The notes below the pieces were generated by a model. It did no database searches and had not been told where the DNA came from. It saw only the letters and a list, made by a program, of their open reading frames with translations. A stretch of DNA of 35,560 nucleotides from a virus. Of this stretch, positions 16,294-23,962 are shown one piece after another. Made by a program: the position numbers and the translations under genes. Numbering within the stretch: the first letter of the stretch is position 1; each line of letters begins with the position of its first letter. Location of the stretch: positions 1 to 35,560 of the IMG/VR virus record IMGVR_UViG_3300045016_000341. One strand, given 5' to 3'.

Positions 16294-17382
16294 CGGGTCG
16301 AACGGAGGTTTCCCGAGCAATTCCACAGCATTGTCTACCGACATACTACCAGGGTCCATGCCATCCAACGGACGAACACTGCTCACCTTCTTGCGCCCCG
16401 CGACCTTGTACTTCACGAGCCGAACCATGCTGTCGCCCGCATCATCGGCATCCTGCACGATGAGAATGTGGTTCCACCATGCAACCAGCTTCTCAACCTG
16501 AACATCAGAAACGTTCGATCCCAATGTTGCCACGACAGGACGATATCCGTATTGCCAGAGCATCGGCGCGTCGATATTGCCCTCGACAACGTAGATGATG
16601 TCCCCTCTGTCAATGTCCTTGCGAACCTCCCCGTACAGGAAAAACTCCCGCTTGAACCCCTTCGAATGAAGAAACTTCGGTGGCAACCGACGACCACAAC
16701 AACCACAGTCCCTTGGCTGCTTCTCGCGCGGCGGCCACGACCATCCGCACACTGAACATGCGTAGAGCCGACCGGACATCGCAACGAGACGCCCACGATG
16801 ATCCCGGAGGGCAAACATAAGGCGACGAGCGCGCCGGTCGTGCCCAAGTCCCCACGCCCTGCATGTCTCAAGCGTGAGCCCTCTATCCAGCGCATACCGC
16901 GGCACACCCCGACCGTACTTGGAGAAAGCATCGTCTGGCATCGCAGGAACATTGTCACCGAGGTCCACCGCCCGAGGGTCAAACCATGCCCCAGCTCGCT
17001 GAACACGAGCGCGAGACACGCCATCATGCGTCAGCGCCCGCACTCGGGAAATGATTTCCCTGCGTTCATTCTTTTGAGGTTGGTCATCTGTCTTCTTGGC
17101 GGCCTCTCCGGTGAGCATCTCGCGGGCCTTGGAAACGTCCATCCCTGCATCAGCAAGCTCATCCACCAAGCGCACAACGGCGCCCTTCCAATGGCACGCA
17201 GAACAAGCGCAAATTGGATCACCACGCTGACCCTCTGGGAACACAACCATCGAAGGTCTTTCATCCGAACGAGATGCATGAGAACGAGAGGCTAACGGAC
17301 ACGTCACCCGAAGTTTCCCAGAACCCCGTTTCACCTTGCTCCCCAGCAAGATGAAAACAGACGCCAACACAGACAGGTCCAT
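16285..17382 (-). CDS. DnaG-type primase with TOPRIM domain
   Basis: It makes RNA primers for lagging-strand synthesis. The preferred start is ATG at 17382 (MDLSVLASVFILLGSKVKRG), and the longer reading from TTG 17418 runs through the promoter. The N-terminal zinc finger uses a Cys (RVTCPLASRSH) and ICACSACHWKG. A second zinc ribbon (CSVCGWSW, CGCCGRR) sits mid-protein just before the TOPRIM. The TOPRIM core is YVVEGNIDAPMLWQYG, with TLGSNVSD and then ILIVQDADDAG. That is the EG and DxD signature of DnaG and gp4-like primases. It has 365 residues and no fused helicase, so it partners the separate DnaB-like gene. Confidence 0.85.
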   Translation of the reverse strand: MDLSVLASVFILLGSKVKRGSGKLRVTCPLASRSHASRSDERPSMVVFPEGQRGDPICACSACHWKGAVVRLVDELADAGMDVSKAREMLTGEAAKKTDDQPQKNERREIISRVRALTHDGVSRARVQRAGAWFDPRAVDLGDNVPAMPDDAFSKYGRGVPRYALDRGLTLETCRAWGLGHDRRARRLMFALRDHRGRLVAMSGRLYACSVCGWSWPPREKQPRDCGCCGRRLPPKFLHSKGFKREFFLYGEVRKDIDRGDIIYVVEGNIDAPMLWQYGYRPVVATLGSNVSDVQVEKLVAWWNHILIVQDADDAGDSMVRLVKYKVAGRKKVSSVRPLDGMDPGSMSVDNAVELLGKPPFDPLT

Positions 17383-17390
17383 CACCACCA

Positions 17391-17418
17391 ACCATGCGCA
17401 TAGTTTTACGTTTGTCAA
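17391..17418 (-). promoter_or_regulatory. TTGACA promoter, 16-bp spacer, next to palindrome, leaderless start predicted
   Basis: TTGACA (17418-17413) is followed by a 16-bp spacer and CATGGT (17396-17391), a weak -10. The expected start at about 17384 abuts ATG 17382. The 18-bp palindrome at 17425-17442 ends seven bases upstream of the -35, so a protein bound there could touch RNA polymerase. Confidence 0.5.
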
Positions 17419-17424
17419 CCGTCT

Positions 17425-17442
17425 GGCGCAACCGGTTGCGCC
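17425..17442. repeat. 18-bp palindrome GGCGCAACCGGTTGCGCC, copy B
   Basis: A perfect palindrome in the intergenic gap between the GroES-like stop (17459) and the primase promoter -35 (17413-17418). Its centre has no loop and no T-run follows, so it is not a terminator. It is the longest copy of the repeated 16-bp palindrome. Its promoter-proximal place suggests an operator or activator site. Confidence 0.8.
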
Positions 17443-17458
17443 GGGATACTAGAAGAAT

Positions 17459-17875
17459 TCAGGTGTTGAAGATGAGCTGCGGCGACTTCTGGCAGTCGGC
17501 TGGAACCCACCATGGCTTGAAGTCCTCGACCACTGCCTCGCATTGGTTCTGGTCGATAACACGCACCCACAGCAAGCCATACTCTGGATGGTTGTACTGC
17601 AGGTTGAGTTTCTGTCCCATCCGGCGCGAATACATCACGACATCACCGGGTTTGGGATCGGTCAACGGAATCCGAATGCCACGCCGACTGAACATCCCAG
17701 GACCAGTCGCCAGAACCAGACCAAACCGCCACTCGCTTCCGAAGTAACGAGAAGACGCTTCCGGCCCGTCATCATAGATGATCCCACCAGGAGACCGATC
17801 AGGCTGACCGAACTCGGCCAGGTAGATGAAAAAACTAAGCGGTCTAACCCCGAACCTGTCCTTCACCACGCTCAT
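17459..17875 (-). CDS. GroES-like co-chaperonin
   Basis: The start ATG at 17875 (MSVVKDRFGVRPLSFFIYLA) follows a purine-rich GGGAGAAGG. It has 138 residues. Line-up with GroES is good in fold-defining positions: GVRPLSFFIYLAE for IRPLHDRVIVKR, the mobile-loop GGIIYDD, then FGLVLATGPGMFSRRG for GEVLAVGNGRILENG, IPLTDPKPGDVVMYS for KPLDVKVGDIVIFN, and a closing CEAVVEDF for ILAIVE. The product is longer than GroES (97) because of a longer loop and a C-terminal extension (PWWVPADCQKSPQ). By analogy with T4 gp31 it would cap host GroEL for capsid folding. Sequence similarity is moderate, so the assignment is probable, not proven. Confidence 0.68.
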   Translation of the reverse strand: MSVVKDRFGVRPLSFFIYLAEFGQPDRSPGGIIYDDGPEASSRYFGSEWRFGLVLATGPGMFSRRGIRIPLTDPKPGDVVMYSRRMGQKLNLQYNHPEYGLLWVRVIDQNQCEAVVEDFKPWWVPADCQKSPQLIFNT

Positions 17876-18317
17876 CCTTCTCCCTCTCCTTCTCCTCTTC
17901 CACCTCAACACGACGTCGCGTCCGATCCAGCAACTCGCGCATTTGAGCGATCCCATCCAACACCGTCATCTGATCATCTGATGATGGGACCGCGCCATCA
18001 AACACATCGTCACCGCCGTCGTCAGCACATGTGGCACGCTCAAACCATGTGACAGCGCACCCCATCACCAACGACACCAGGCTGACACAACCACCCATAG
18101 CGAACAGTTCCAAGGGCGGAAAGCCGAGCACCATCGAGAACACCACGCCAACCCAGAATCCAGAACACATCGAGCACCGCATGGCTTTCCCGATCCATCG
18201 GAGCGGGTTGTACCACCGCGCAAACCCGACGAGATACCTGCGAACACCAGCAAATATCTCCCCCTTTGAGATGATCAGTGTGACACCCACCGCACCGATG
18301 AATACCCACCACTCCAT
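17844..18317 (-). CDS. DUF1360-like small membrane protein
   Basis: The frame is 157 residues. The first helix is MEWWVFIGAVGVTLIISKGE. Next is a basic loop, RWYNPLRWIGKAMRCSMC then SGFWVGVVFSMVLGFPPLEL, then a third hydrophobic span AMGGCVSLVSLVMGCAVTWF. The RCxMCxGFW pattern is that of DUF1360-type phage and bacterial membrane proteins. The C-terminus is cytoplasmic-looking and highly charged (LDRTRRRVEVEEEKEREKDE). Its stop shares 32 nt with the GroES-like gene and its start shares one base with the DnaB-like stop. The function of DUF1360 is unknown, and holin is only one option because there is no lysis cassette next to it. Confidence 0.5.
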   Translation of the reverse strand: MEWWVFIGAVGVTLIISKGEIFAGVRRYLVGFARWYNPLRWIGKAMRCSMCSGFWVGVVFSMVLGFPPLELFAMGGCVSLVSLVMGCAVTWFERATCADDGGDDVFDGAVPSSDDQMTVLDGIAQMRELLDRTRRRVEVEEEKEREKDERGEGQVRG

Positions 18318-19663
18318 CAGAAGGGCTCCACGTCATCGTAGCCACGATCCTCAAACTGTGGCTCGGTCTCCGGTCCGATCTCGCTGAAATCCATGGTGTC
18401 CATGTTCCAGTTGAGCATGACCGTCCTCGTCATCTTGATCGGGCGCCGAACCTTCAGAATCACGACCGCCATCTGTTTGTTCAACGCCATGTCGTCATCG
18501 CGCATGAGTGCAAAGACGTTATGACTGTGCTGGAGGATAACGTCGGTGAAAGCCAGCGTGTCCTCGAGTCCGCCGGTTGAAACGCCCTCCTTCACCTTCC
18601 GCTGGCTCTTCTTCTTGATCTTCTTCGCCTCTCGGGAGAGCTGCGAAACAGCAGCAGTTGCGATCCTCCTCCTGCGTCCATTCGACCGCAACCACTCCGC
18701 CACCGCGTCTACACGTTCCTTCTTGTCACCTTTCCCGAAATACTTCCTGAACCGCTCGTCATCAACGACCCGAAGCATATAGGTCGAATCGACATACAAT
18801 ACATCTGGTTCGACCGCATCCACAGCTTCCTCGATCGCTGTCGGCGACATCATCACATCATCGTCGAGGATGAAGAATCGATCGGCGAAACTCCGAACCG
18901 GGTCGGCCAGGAACTCGATCTCTTCGTCGAACTTCGGCTCGGCGTAGGCGCCAAGCATTCCCGAAATCAGTGACGAATAGTTGAATCGTCCGTGATAGGA
19001 GACAATCCGCTCTGCAAGCTCAACACGGTCCATCTCCGGGGAAACGATCAACACCCGATGTCCCTTTAGCCACGCGAAAACCGCCGAGATCGCTGCGGCC
19101 CAGGTCTTTCCCGTGGACGGCCTGGCCACCCAGAACGTGAGCGTCCCAGGATGCATGCCGAATGTAATCTGATTTAGACTCTCCCACGGGAACTCAATTC
19201 CGCGCGCTCCAGCCGCAACCCGCCTGTACTGGTCCTGTACATCTCGAACGGTGTCCGCCAGCGTATGAACCCGCAATCCGGCAGTTCTGAGTCTGCGCAG
19301 CTTCTCCGCATCACCAAGCGTCCGCTCAAGCGCAGCCTTCTGATCACCGCGTTCAAGGATCTTTCCCGTCTCAACGACATGGTGCTGAAGAATGCCAAAT
19401 TGCTTCCGCTCGAAAAGCTTCTCCGCCACATAGCGAATGGTTACCCCGTCCTCAACGGGAACAACCTCGATGCCTGAGTCATCCTTGATTAGAGACAGCG
19501 GTGGAATGACGCCGGGGTTGTCGGCCACATACCGAACAACAAATGCCCATGCCCTACGATGCGCCCCGACCAAGAGCCAATCTGCGATCCCGGCCTCTTT
19601 GCATTCCTTAAACGAGCGAGCGTTTCTGGTAGCGAGCCAAAGGATCGCATTGTCGAAGTTCAT
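18317..19663 (-). CDS. DnaB-like replicative helicase
   Basis: It is a RecA-fold hexameric 5'-3' helicase of 448 residues. Walker A is ARPSTGKTWAA (180-190), motif II EPDVLYVDSTYMLR follows, and the sensor region is AVSQLSREAKKI. The C-terminal TGGLEDTLAFTDVILQHS is the DnaB motif-4 region. The N-terminal 130 residues are helical and shorter than the usual DnaB N-domain. It is the motor of the fork, expected to work with the primase and to be loaded by the DnaC-like ATPase directly upstream (19673), with 9 nt between. The C-terminus is acidic (DRGYDDVEPF). Confidence 0.85.
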   Translation of the reverse strand: MNFDNAILWLATRNARSFKECKEAGIADWLLVGAHRRAWAFVVRYVADNPGVIPPLSLIKDDSGIEVVPVEDGVTIRYVAEKLFERKQFGILQHHVVETGKILERGDQKAALERTLGDAEKLRRLRTAGLRVHTLADTVRDVQDQYRRVAAGARGIEFPWESLNQITFGMHPGTLTFWVARPSTGKTWAAAISAVFAWLKGHRVLIVSPEMDRVELAERIVSYHGRFNYSSLISGMLGAYAEPKFDEEIEFLADPVRSFADRFFILDDDVMMSPTAIEEAVDAVEPDVLYVDSTYMLRVVDDERFRKYFGKGDKKERVDAVAEWLRSNGRRRRIATAAVSQLSREAKKIKKKSQRKVKEGVSTGGLEDTLAFTDVILQHSHNVFALMRDDDMALNKQMAVVILKVRRPIKMTRTVMLNWNMDTMDFSEIGPETEPQFEDRGYDDVEPF

Positions 19664-19672
19664 CGACTGTAC

Positions 19673-20287
19673 CTACGCGACCGCGCCAGCCGACCGGCGC
19701 TTATTCTGTCCTGACACCGGAACTGACCGGAGGGATTCTCGGGAAACATCCAACATGGATCGGCTGTACAAGCCGAACAAACCGGTCCCATCTTTCGACG
19801 TTCCGATCGGGACGTTCGTCGTGATCACGGTCAACAGCCGCCGAGCAGACCGCTGACGCAGAATATCCTCCAACAACCGCTCGGCATACCCACTGTCCCC
19901 ACGATGTTCCTTGCCCAGGTCATCGATCACCAGAAGATCGACCTCGCGCGCCCGATCGATGATGAGTTGGCTGTCATCAAACCACACCTCTTCGATCGAC
20001 CCTCGACGAAGCTCCTCTGCCGTAGTGAAAAGCACAGTCGCCCCAAGCCTCAACGCCTCCATCGACACCAACACAGCGATTGAAGTCTTCCCAGTGCCGT
20101 TCGCCCCATGAAGATGCAACCCTTCCCCATACTCCAGCATGTCTCCGAGATGACGCAGATATGCACATATCCGTTCACGGACATCTGGGGGCACTTGGTC
20201 CAGTCGGACATCCCAGAACCTTCTTGGGATGCCAGCCCGCTCCAAATGTTGTGTCGTCAGTCGCATTCTGTGTCCCGTGACACGCAT
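19673..20287 (-). CDS. DnaC/IstB-like AAA+ helicase loader
   Basis: The frame is 204 residues. Walker A is GANGTGKTS (61-69), Walker B is VDLLVIDDLGKE, followed by sensor 1 TVITTNVPIG. An N-terminal helical module (LTTQHLERAGIPRRFWDVRL) matches the DnaC/IstB layout. These ATPases open and load the DnaB ring at origins or forks. It precedes the DnaB-like gene by 9 nt. GAGG lies a few bases upstream of ATG 20287. IstB-type transposition function is less likely, since no transposase is near. Confidence 0.82.
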   Translation of the reverse strand: MRVTGHRMRLTTQHLERAGIPRRFWDVRLDQVPPDVRERICAYLRHLGDMLEYGEGLHLHGANGTGKTSIAVLVSMEALRLGATVLFTTAEELRRGSIEEVWFDDSQLIIDRAREVDLLVIDDLGKEHRGDSGYAERLLEDILRQRSARRLLTVITTNVPIGTSKDGTGLFGLYSRSMLDVSRESLRSVPVSGQNKRRSAGAVA

Positions 20288-20299
20288 CTCCTACCTCGA

Positions 20300-20932
20300 T
20301 CACCCCACCCACTTCTTCCTCGGCTTCCGCCGTTTCGGCACTTCCGGACTTTCGCCAACGGCACCATCGTCCGCCGGTCCCATGTCCTCACCGGCTGGCA
20401 CATCAACCGGAACATCGACCGGAACATCGACCGGTGCTGGTGGACTGCTCAACTCGACCGCATCTTCGACCTTCGTAGCAGCAGGCACCTCGTCGAACAC
20501 ATCCCCCCAACCGTCCTTGGGATCGGCCGATGCAACAGCCTCGTTGTGCTCACCGGACTCGATCCTCGACTTCGCCGACCCGATCACACCGATCTCCGCG
20601 TTGAGGATCTTTCCCCTCGTCGCCCACATGAACCCGACCGTCGGGATGTCAGTCTGCTGCCTCCAGCCACTGATGAAGGTTTTGATCATCCTCTCGACAG
20701 TCTCGACACCGCTCTCCGCAACCATCTTCGAAATCAGACTCACGTCCTTGCCACCCCATGGCTGGACGAATACTCCGATCCCGAAGCGATTGATCATCGC
20801 CTCTTTCCACACCGCCGACAGATGGCGCGCTGGAGAACTATCCCGCCGTTTTCTGCGCGCGGCGGCTCGCGCATCCCTCGTACTCGCCATGGCATTCACT
20901 CCCGTCTGACGCAGTAACGCCTCACGATCCAT
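20300..20932 (-). CDS. Possible replisome accessory protein with VDVP repeats
   Basis: The protein has 210 residues. Residues 35-120 form a helical domain (LSAVWKEAMINRFGIGVFVQ, KDVSLISKMVAESGVETVER, then IKTFISGW), whose W-KD-LL-Gly shape vaguely recalls DnaD/replisome-organiser modules. I cannot assign it. The C-terminal half is disordered and acidic, and contains three tandem VDVP units (PVDVPVDVPVDVPAG) encoded by a 12-bp repeat at 20400-20435. The gene sits just upstream of the DnaC-like loader, which supports a replication-initiation role by context. No ribosome site is present, and the promoter at 20939-20966 starts at the ATG. Confidence 0.6.
   Translation of the reverse strand: MDREALLRQTGVNAMASTRDARAAARRKRRDSSPARHLSAVWKEAMINRFGIGVFVQPWGGKDVSLISKMVAESGVETVERMIKTFISGWRQQTDIPTVGFMWATRGKILNAEIGVIGSAKSRIESGEHNEAVASADPKDGWGDVFDEVPAATKVEDAVELSSPPAPVDVPVDVPVDVPAGEDMGPADDGAVGESPEVPKRRKPRKKWVG
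20400..20435. repeat. Three tandem 12-bp repeats encoding VDVP
   Basis: Units ACATCAACCGGA, ACATCGACCGGA and ACATCGACCGGT follow each other without gaps inside the accessory gene. On the minus strand each encodes Val-Asp-Val-Pro. Slippage expansion of a disordered linker explains them. I see no adjacent AT-rich unwinding region that would make them origin iterons. Confidence 0.8.
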
Positions 20933-20938
20933 AGTTAA

Positions 20939-20966
20939 ATAATCGTCATGGATTGGCTTTTGTCAA
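20939..20966 (-). promoter_or_regulatory. TTGACA promoter, 16-bp spacer, leaderless start predicted
   Basis: TTGACA (20966-20961) is followed by a 16-bp spacer and GATTAT (20944-20939). Seven bases further is 20932, the A of the ATG of the accessory gene. Nothing resembling a Shine-Dalgarno sequence precedes it (the preceding bases are TTTAACT). It probably drives the accessory, DnaC-like and DnaB-like operon. Confidence 0.7.
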
Positions 20967-21022
20967 CAGAATGCTAGAAAACGATCAGAATTCTCGAACA
21001 CACGACACGGTACAATCGCCGA

Positions 21023-21853
21023 CTAACCGCATCGTTTTGACAGGGATCGCAGCCGTTCCGCCTTCGACGTAACCGCGTGATAGTATCGCCCAGACCAACC
21101 ATATGGCGTCCGGTGCCGAACAAAATACCACTCAGACGGTTGAAGGACGCGCAGACCATCTCGTTTGGTCCCCCGAGCTGTCCGTCGCCCACGGTCCAAC
21201 GTGTATCCCAGCGCATCTACTGACCATTTGAGCCCCAGCACTTGCTCCAAGCCTACACCCTCGGTCACTCCGTATGGCGAGCCCCATGGCCACAGAAATT
21301 GCGCGAGACCCGCATCGACACGACGACCATGACGCATATTCTTGAACCTGGACAGAACCTGTTCTTGTGTCGGGTGTTGCACAAGACCCGCAGCCTTCCG
21401 TGACGGTCGCCCAATCTGGCAACGATCGAACCCGCTCTCCTGCTGGACCAAACCAGACAGCAAGTACGGATCGTGCCGATACCAACTGGAAGCATCGTAC
21501 AACTGATCAGCGTACAGAGCTGCCAGTTGTTCATGCTCCGTCGAACCGACAGTAACCTTCACTCCGCATTCCCACCACGGGGCAGAACCAGACCACTGCT
21601 TGATCGCACACACCAGCTCACTCCGACCAGAGGAATCGACCGTGGAAACATCCACAGATGCGACAGCAAACACATCTGGTTCAAGACCATGATCATCGGA
21701 CTCGTCGACCGTTGCTTCCCCTCCAATTTTGATCGCCGGTTGCAGCACCACGCGAGAAGCAGTCGAGCATCCGTTGGACAACGAGATGATCAAAATCGCC
21801 ACAGCCATTGCGGCCAGCAAGAACAAAACCCCGATAATAAATTTCCTACTCAT
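21023..21853 (-). CDS. Membrane-anchored lytic transglycosylase-like protein
   Basis: The start ATG at 21853 (MSRKFIIGVLFLLAAMAVAI) follows AGGAGGG. It has 276 residues. Residues 5-27 form a hydrophobic signal-anchor (IIGVLFLLAAMAVAILIISL, then SNGC, a weak lipobox-like end). Residues 110-200 hold an SLT-type core: PYLLSGLVQQESGFDRCQIG, with the catalytic-type Glu in QESGFD, and VDAGLAQFLWPWGSPYG in the place of the GLMQ motif. This fold cleaves the MurNAc-GlcNAc bond of peptidoglycan. The anchor argues for a virion or membrane-bound murein hydrolase, or one used in entry, over a free endolysin. There is no adjacent holin. Confidence 0.7.
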   Translation of the reverse strand: MSRKFIIGVLFLLAAMAVAILIISLSNGCSTASRVVLQPAIKIGGEATVDESDDHGLEPDVFAVASVDVSTVDSSGRSELVCAIKQWSGSAPWWECGVKVTVGSTEHEQLAALYADQLYDASSWYRHDPYLLSGLVQQESGFDRCQIGRPSRKAAGLVQHPTQEQVLSRFKNMRHGRRVDAGLAQFLWPWGSPYGVTEGVGLEQVLGLKWSVDALGYTLDRGRRTARGTKRDGLRVLQPSEWYFVRHRTPYGWSGRYYHAVTSKAERLRSLSKRCG

Positions 21854-21942
21854 CGTCCCTCCTATCCCAACCCAACACCCAAGGTACACTCCGTCCCCAT
21901 CTGCCATTCGACAGATCAATAGGATCGAATTATTGCCTCGAA

Positions 21943-22452
21943 TCAGAGCTGTTCGGCAACCGCGTGCAGTTGAGGAATGTCATGGTCGCCGGTCTGCACC
22001 GCCACATCGAGCCGGAACTGAATTTCCGAGACACTCGGGAGAACCGTCGTTTGTCGGAAAGCCACGAACGTTCCTGTACTGCCCAAACGATACGAAAGCG
22101 TCATATCGGAGTTGTCGACAGGGGGATTTGTCCCCAAACCAACGTGCCCGACCAACGCCCCCACCTCCCCATGCGTTCCTTCGATCCTCACCGGAGTATC
22201 GAACTCCATCAGATCGAAGATCACATGCCCCGAATCACCATCGGCAACGGTCATCGAGTCCGTCGCTACGCTCACAGTCACGTTGGTGCTCGACAGCACA
22301 TTCCCCGCCGAAAGTTTGACGAGCTGTGTTCTCGTCAACGCGTCAGCCCGCGCCTTCAGCGCCACCTTCATGGTGTCGGAGAGATCGGTCGAATCGTCGA
22401 TCGCTTCCTTCAGCAACTGAACAAATACTTCGAATGTGGTCTCGACGGCCAT
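21943..22452 (-). CDS. Unknown strand-rich phage protein
   Basis: It has about 169 residues, starting at the second of two consecutive Met codons after GAGGTG. An N-terminal helical stretch (TFEVFVQLLKEAIDDSTDLS) leads to a beta-rich body (STNVTVSVATDSMTVADGDS, EFDTPVRIEGTHGEVGALVG, SYRLGSTGTFVAFRQTTVLP). This looks like a virion component or a decoration/tail-associated domain. No family is recognised. It lies between the transglycosylase-like and ParB-like genes. Confidence 0.6.
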   Translation of the reverse strand: MAVETTFEVFVQLLKEAIDDSTDLSDTMKVALKARADALTRTQLVKLSAGNVLSSTNVTVSVATDSMTVADGDSGHVIFDLMEFDTPVRIEGTHGEVGALVGHVGLGTNPPVDNSDMTLSYRLGSTGTFVAFRQTTVLPSVSEIQFRLDVAVQTGDHDIPQLHAVAEQL

Positions 22453-22499
22453 CATTGCACCTCGAAGACGATAGTAACAAACGAGCGAGGCGAGAGAAA

Positions 22500-23459
22500 C
22501 TACTTCTTCGGCTTGCGTCCACGCTTGGCGGCGGGTTTCCCGGCGATCTTGTTGAGGATGTCACGGAAACCGGGGATATCGTCTGCGGATTCCGCCCCAT
22601 CCACCCACCGCAGTGCAGACAGGAAACCTGCCGGGAGGACTTCGTCTGCTCCCTCGAGCGCGATGATCGAGCGGATCGTCTTCCTGCTCGGCTTCTTCGG
22701 TTCGGTGGAAGACCCCTTGACGCCTTCCCCACCTTCGCCGCCTTCCCCGCCTTCCTCACGGCTCTTCTTCGACTCCGGAGGCGTGAGCGTCTTCGTCAAT
22801 TCCGCACGTTGCTCATCGGCTGGCATGTCAGCCCACTGGATCGCCTGTGTGAGCGTGATCTGCCCAGCGTCGACCGCCGCCTTGACCTCGGCCACCGCCT
22901 TGTTCACCTTCAGGTAGTTGCGAACCATCTTCTCGCCGAGACCGAACCATCTTCCGATATCGGTCACCAAGATGCGACGCGCGGCCAGACCAGCCATGAG
23001 AGCAGCCCGGACGCTCGGCGGATCGCATTGGTAGAACCCGTTCGAGATCACCCGCGTTGCGAGCGCCTCTGGCAGACCTCCCTCGACGACCGAGGTCTTG
23101 ACCAGCATCTCGGGCTTTCCGCGGGCGGCCAACCGCGTGTTGACCTCTCTGAGAGCGTCCACGCGACGGGCGCCATCCACCACGATAAACAGATCCTCCC
23201 ACCCCTCTTCCTGCATCACCGGCAAGACCAGACCGGACTCATCCCGCAGCACCAGGATGGATGCCACTTCGATCGGAGTGCGCACACCATCCTGCTCGAT
23301 GGAGTCGATCATCTCCGGGGTCGGTGGTGCATGCATGCGCCGATGCAGTGGGTGATCGAGCGGGTCGCCATCTCGATCACCGATGACGTACAGGTCTTTC
23401 GTTGACAGGATGGGATTCGTGGTCGTCGGAACCTGTCGTGCCGTCTTCGCCTTCGCCAT
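22500..23459 (-). CDS. ParB-like DNA-binding/nuclease domain protein
   Basis: Start ATG 23459 (MAKAKTARQVPTTTNPILST) follows GGAGAAGGTG. It has about 319 residues. Residues 40-110 carry the ParB_N-like block: an RMHAPPTPEMIDSIEQDGVR segment, then PIEVASILVLRDESG, then FIVVDGARRVDALREVNTR, where DGARR corresponds to the GxRR motif. Residues 150-215 contain a helix-turn-helix (LVTDIGRWFGLGEKMVRNYL). The C-terminus has a GGEGGEGGEG linker and a second helical domain. ParB-family proteins bind short palindromes (parS) and some cut DNA. A 16-bp palindrome repeated in this genome is a natural candidate ligand. Confidence 0.75.
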   Translation of the reverse strand: MAKAKTARQVPTTTNPILSTKDLYVIGDRDGDPLDHPLHRRMHAPPTPEMIDSIEQDGVRTPIEVASILVLRDESGLVLPVMQEEGWEDLFIVVDGARRVDALREVNTRLAARGKPEMLVKTSVVEGGLPEALATRVISNGFYQCDPPSVRAALMAGLAARRILVTDIGRWFGLGEKMVRNYLKVNKAVAEVKAAVDAGQITLTQAIQWADMPADEQRAELTKTLTPPESKKSREEGGEGGEGGEGVKGSSTEPKKPSRKTIRSIIALEGADEVLPAGFLSALRWVDGAESADDIPGFRDILNKIAGKPAAKRGRKPKK

Positions 23460-23489
23460 GTTCACCTTCTCCTCTCCGCAAATGCGGTG

Positions 23490-23855
23490 TTACTTCGCTC
23501 CCCTCTTCGACTTCTTCGACGCCTCAGGATCAGGCGCAGGCTTGGATGCTTCCGCCAGCTTCCTTGCCTCGTCCAACTTCTTCTGGTGTTCTGCGATCGC
23601 TGCATCCACCTCATCCGGGCGGTAGAATGTCAGCATTCGCTTCTTCGCGGCACGCACCTCGGCGCGCAGCATCTTCAGCGCCTCGATCCGCTCCTTCTTG
23701 AAGGAACGAATCTTCTCCAGCCGATCATCCGCCTGGGATGCTGCCGTTCCAGCGATCGCCAACACACCAGCACCGGCCTGGCCACCCCCATCGGGCAGAC
23801 ACTTCACCCAGCCGATCTCATCCATCATGTCGCTTGTGCTCAGAAATCGTGCCAT
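23490..23855 (-). CDS. Small helical coiled-coil protein
   Basis: Start ATG 23855 (MARFLSTSDMMDEIGWVKCL) follows AAGGAGG by five bases. The longer reading from a TTG at 23873 starts inside the ribosome site. It has 121 residues. Residues 50-105 form a charged coiled coil (DDRLEKIRSFKKERIEALKM, then LRAEVRAAKKRMLTFYR, DEVDAAIAEHQKKLDEARKL) and the tail is basic. No family is recognised. It is encoded 30 nt upstream of the ParB-like gene with its own strong promoter, so a ParB partner or structural scaffold role is possible. Confidence 0.62.
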   Translation of the reverse strand: MARFLSTSDMMDEIGWVKCLPDGGGQAGAGVLAIAGTAASQADDRLEKIRSFKKERIEALKMLRAEVRAAKKRMLTFYRPDEVDAAIAEHQKKLDEARKLAEASKPAPDPEASKKSKRGAK

Positions 23856-23897
23856 TGATTCCTCCTTCAACACCTTTCACGCAGGTGAGATGCCTGC

Positions 23898-23926
23898 TTG
23901 AATGGCCAACCTGCATCACATAATAT
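23898..23926 (+). promoter_or_regulatory. Plus-strand promoter overlapping a divergent minus-strand promoter
   Basis: TTGAAT (23898-23903) is followed by a 17-bp spacer and TAATAT (23921-23926). The expected start at about 23933 coincides with an ATG in the KH frame, while the ribosome-bound start is 23963. Its -10 overlaps the minus-strand -10 (23920-23925) on the other strand, so the two promoters should exclude each other. Confidence 0.62.
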
Positions 23927-23947
23927 TGCATCATGTTTATTCGTCAA
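23920..23947 (-). promoter_or_regulatory. TTGACG promoter, 16-bp spacer, divergent
   Basis: TTGACG (23947-23942) is followed by a 16-bp spacer and TATTAT (23925-23920), a near-consensus -10. The predicted start at about 23913 gives a 58-nt leader with AAGGAGG before ATG 23855. It drives the coiled-coil and ParB-like genes and shares its -10 with the plus-strand promoter. Confidence 0.75.
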
Positions 23948-23962
23948 CAGGAGATGGCGACG

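Noticed and set aside
17425-17442. Rho-independent terminator at the 18-bp palindrome
   Set aside because: A palindrome with no loop and no T-run cannot form a standard terminator. It is repeated elsewhere inside genes, so it is listed as a binding-site candidate.
20400-20435. Origin iterons at the 12-bp repeats
   Set aside because: The three units are fully explained by the VDVP peptide repeat, and no AT-rich region or further copies are nearby.
22326-23405. Plus-strand open frame of 359 codons
   Set aside because: It is antisense to the ParB-like gene, which has recognisable motifs, and it has low-complexity arginine/histidine-rich translation.
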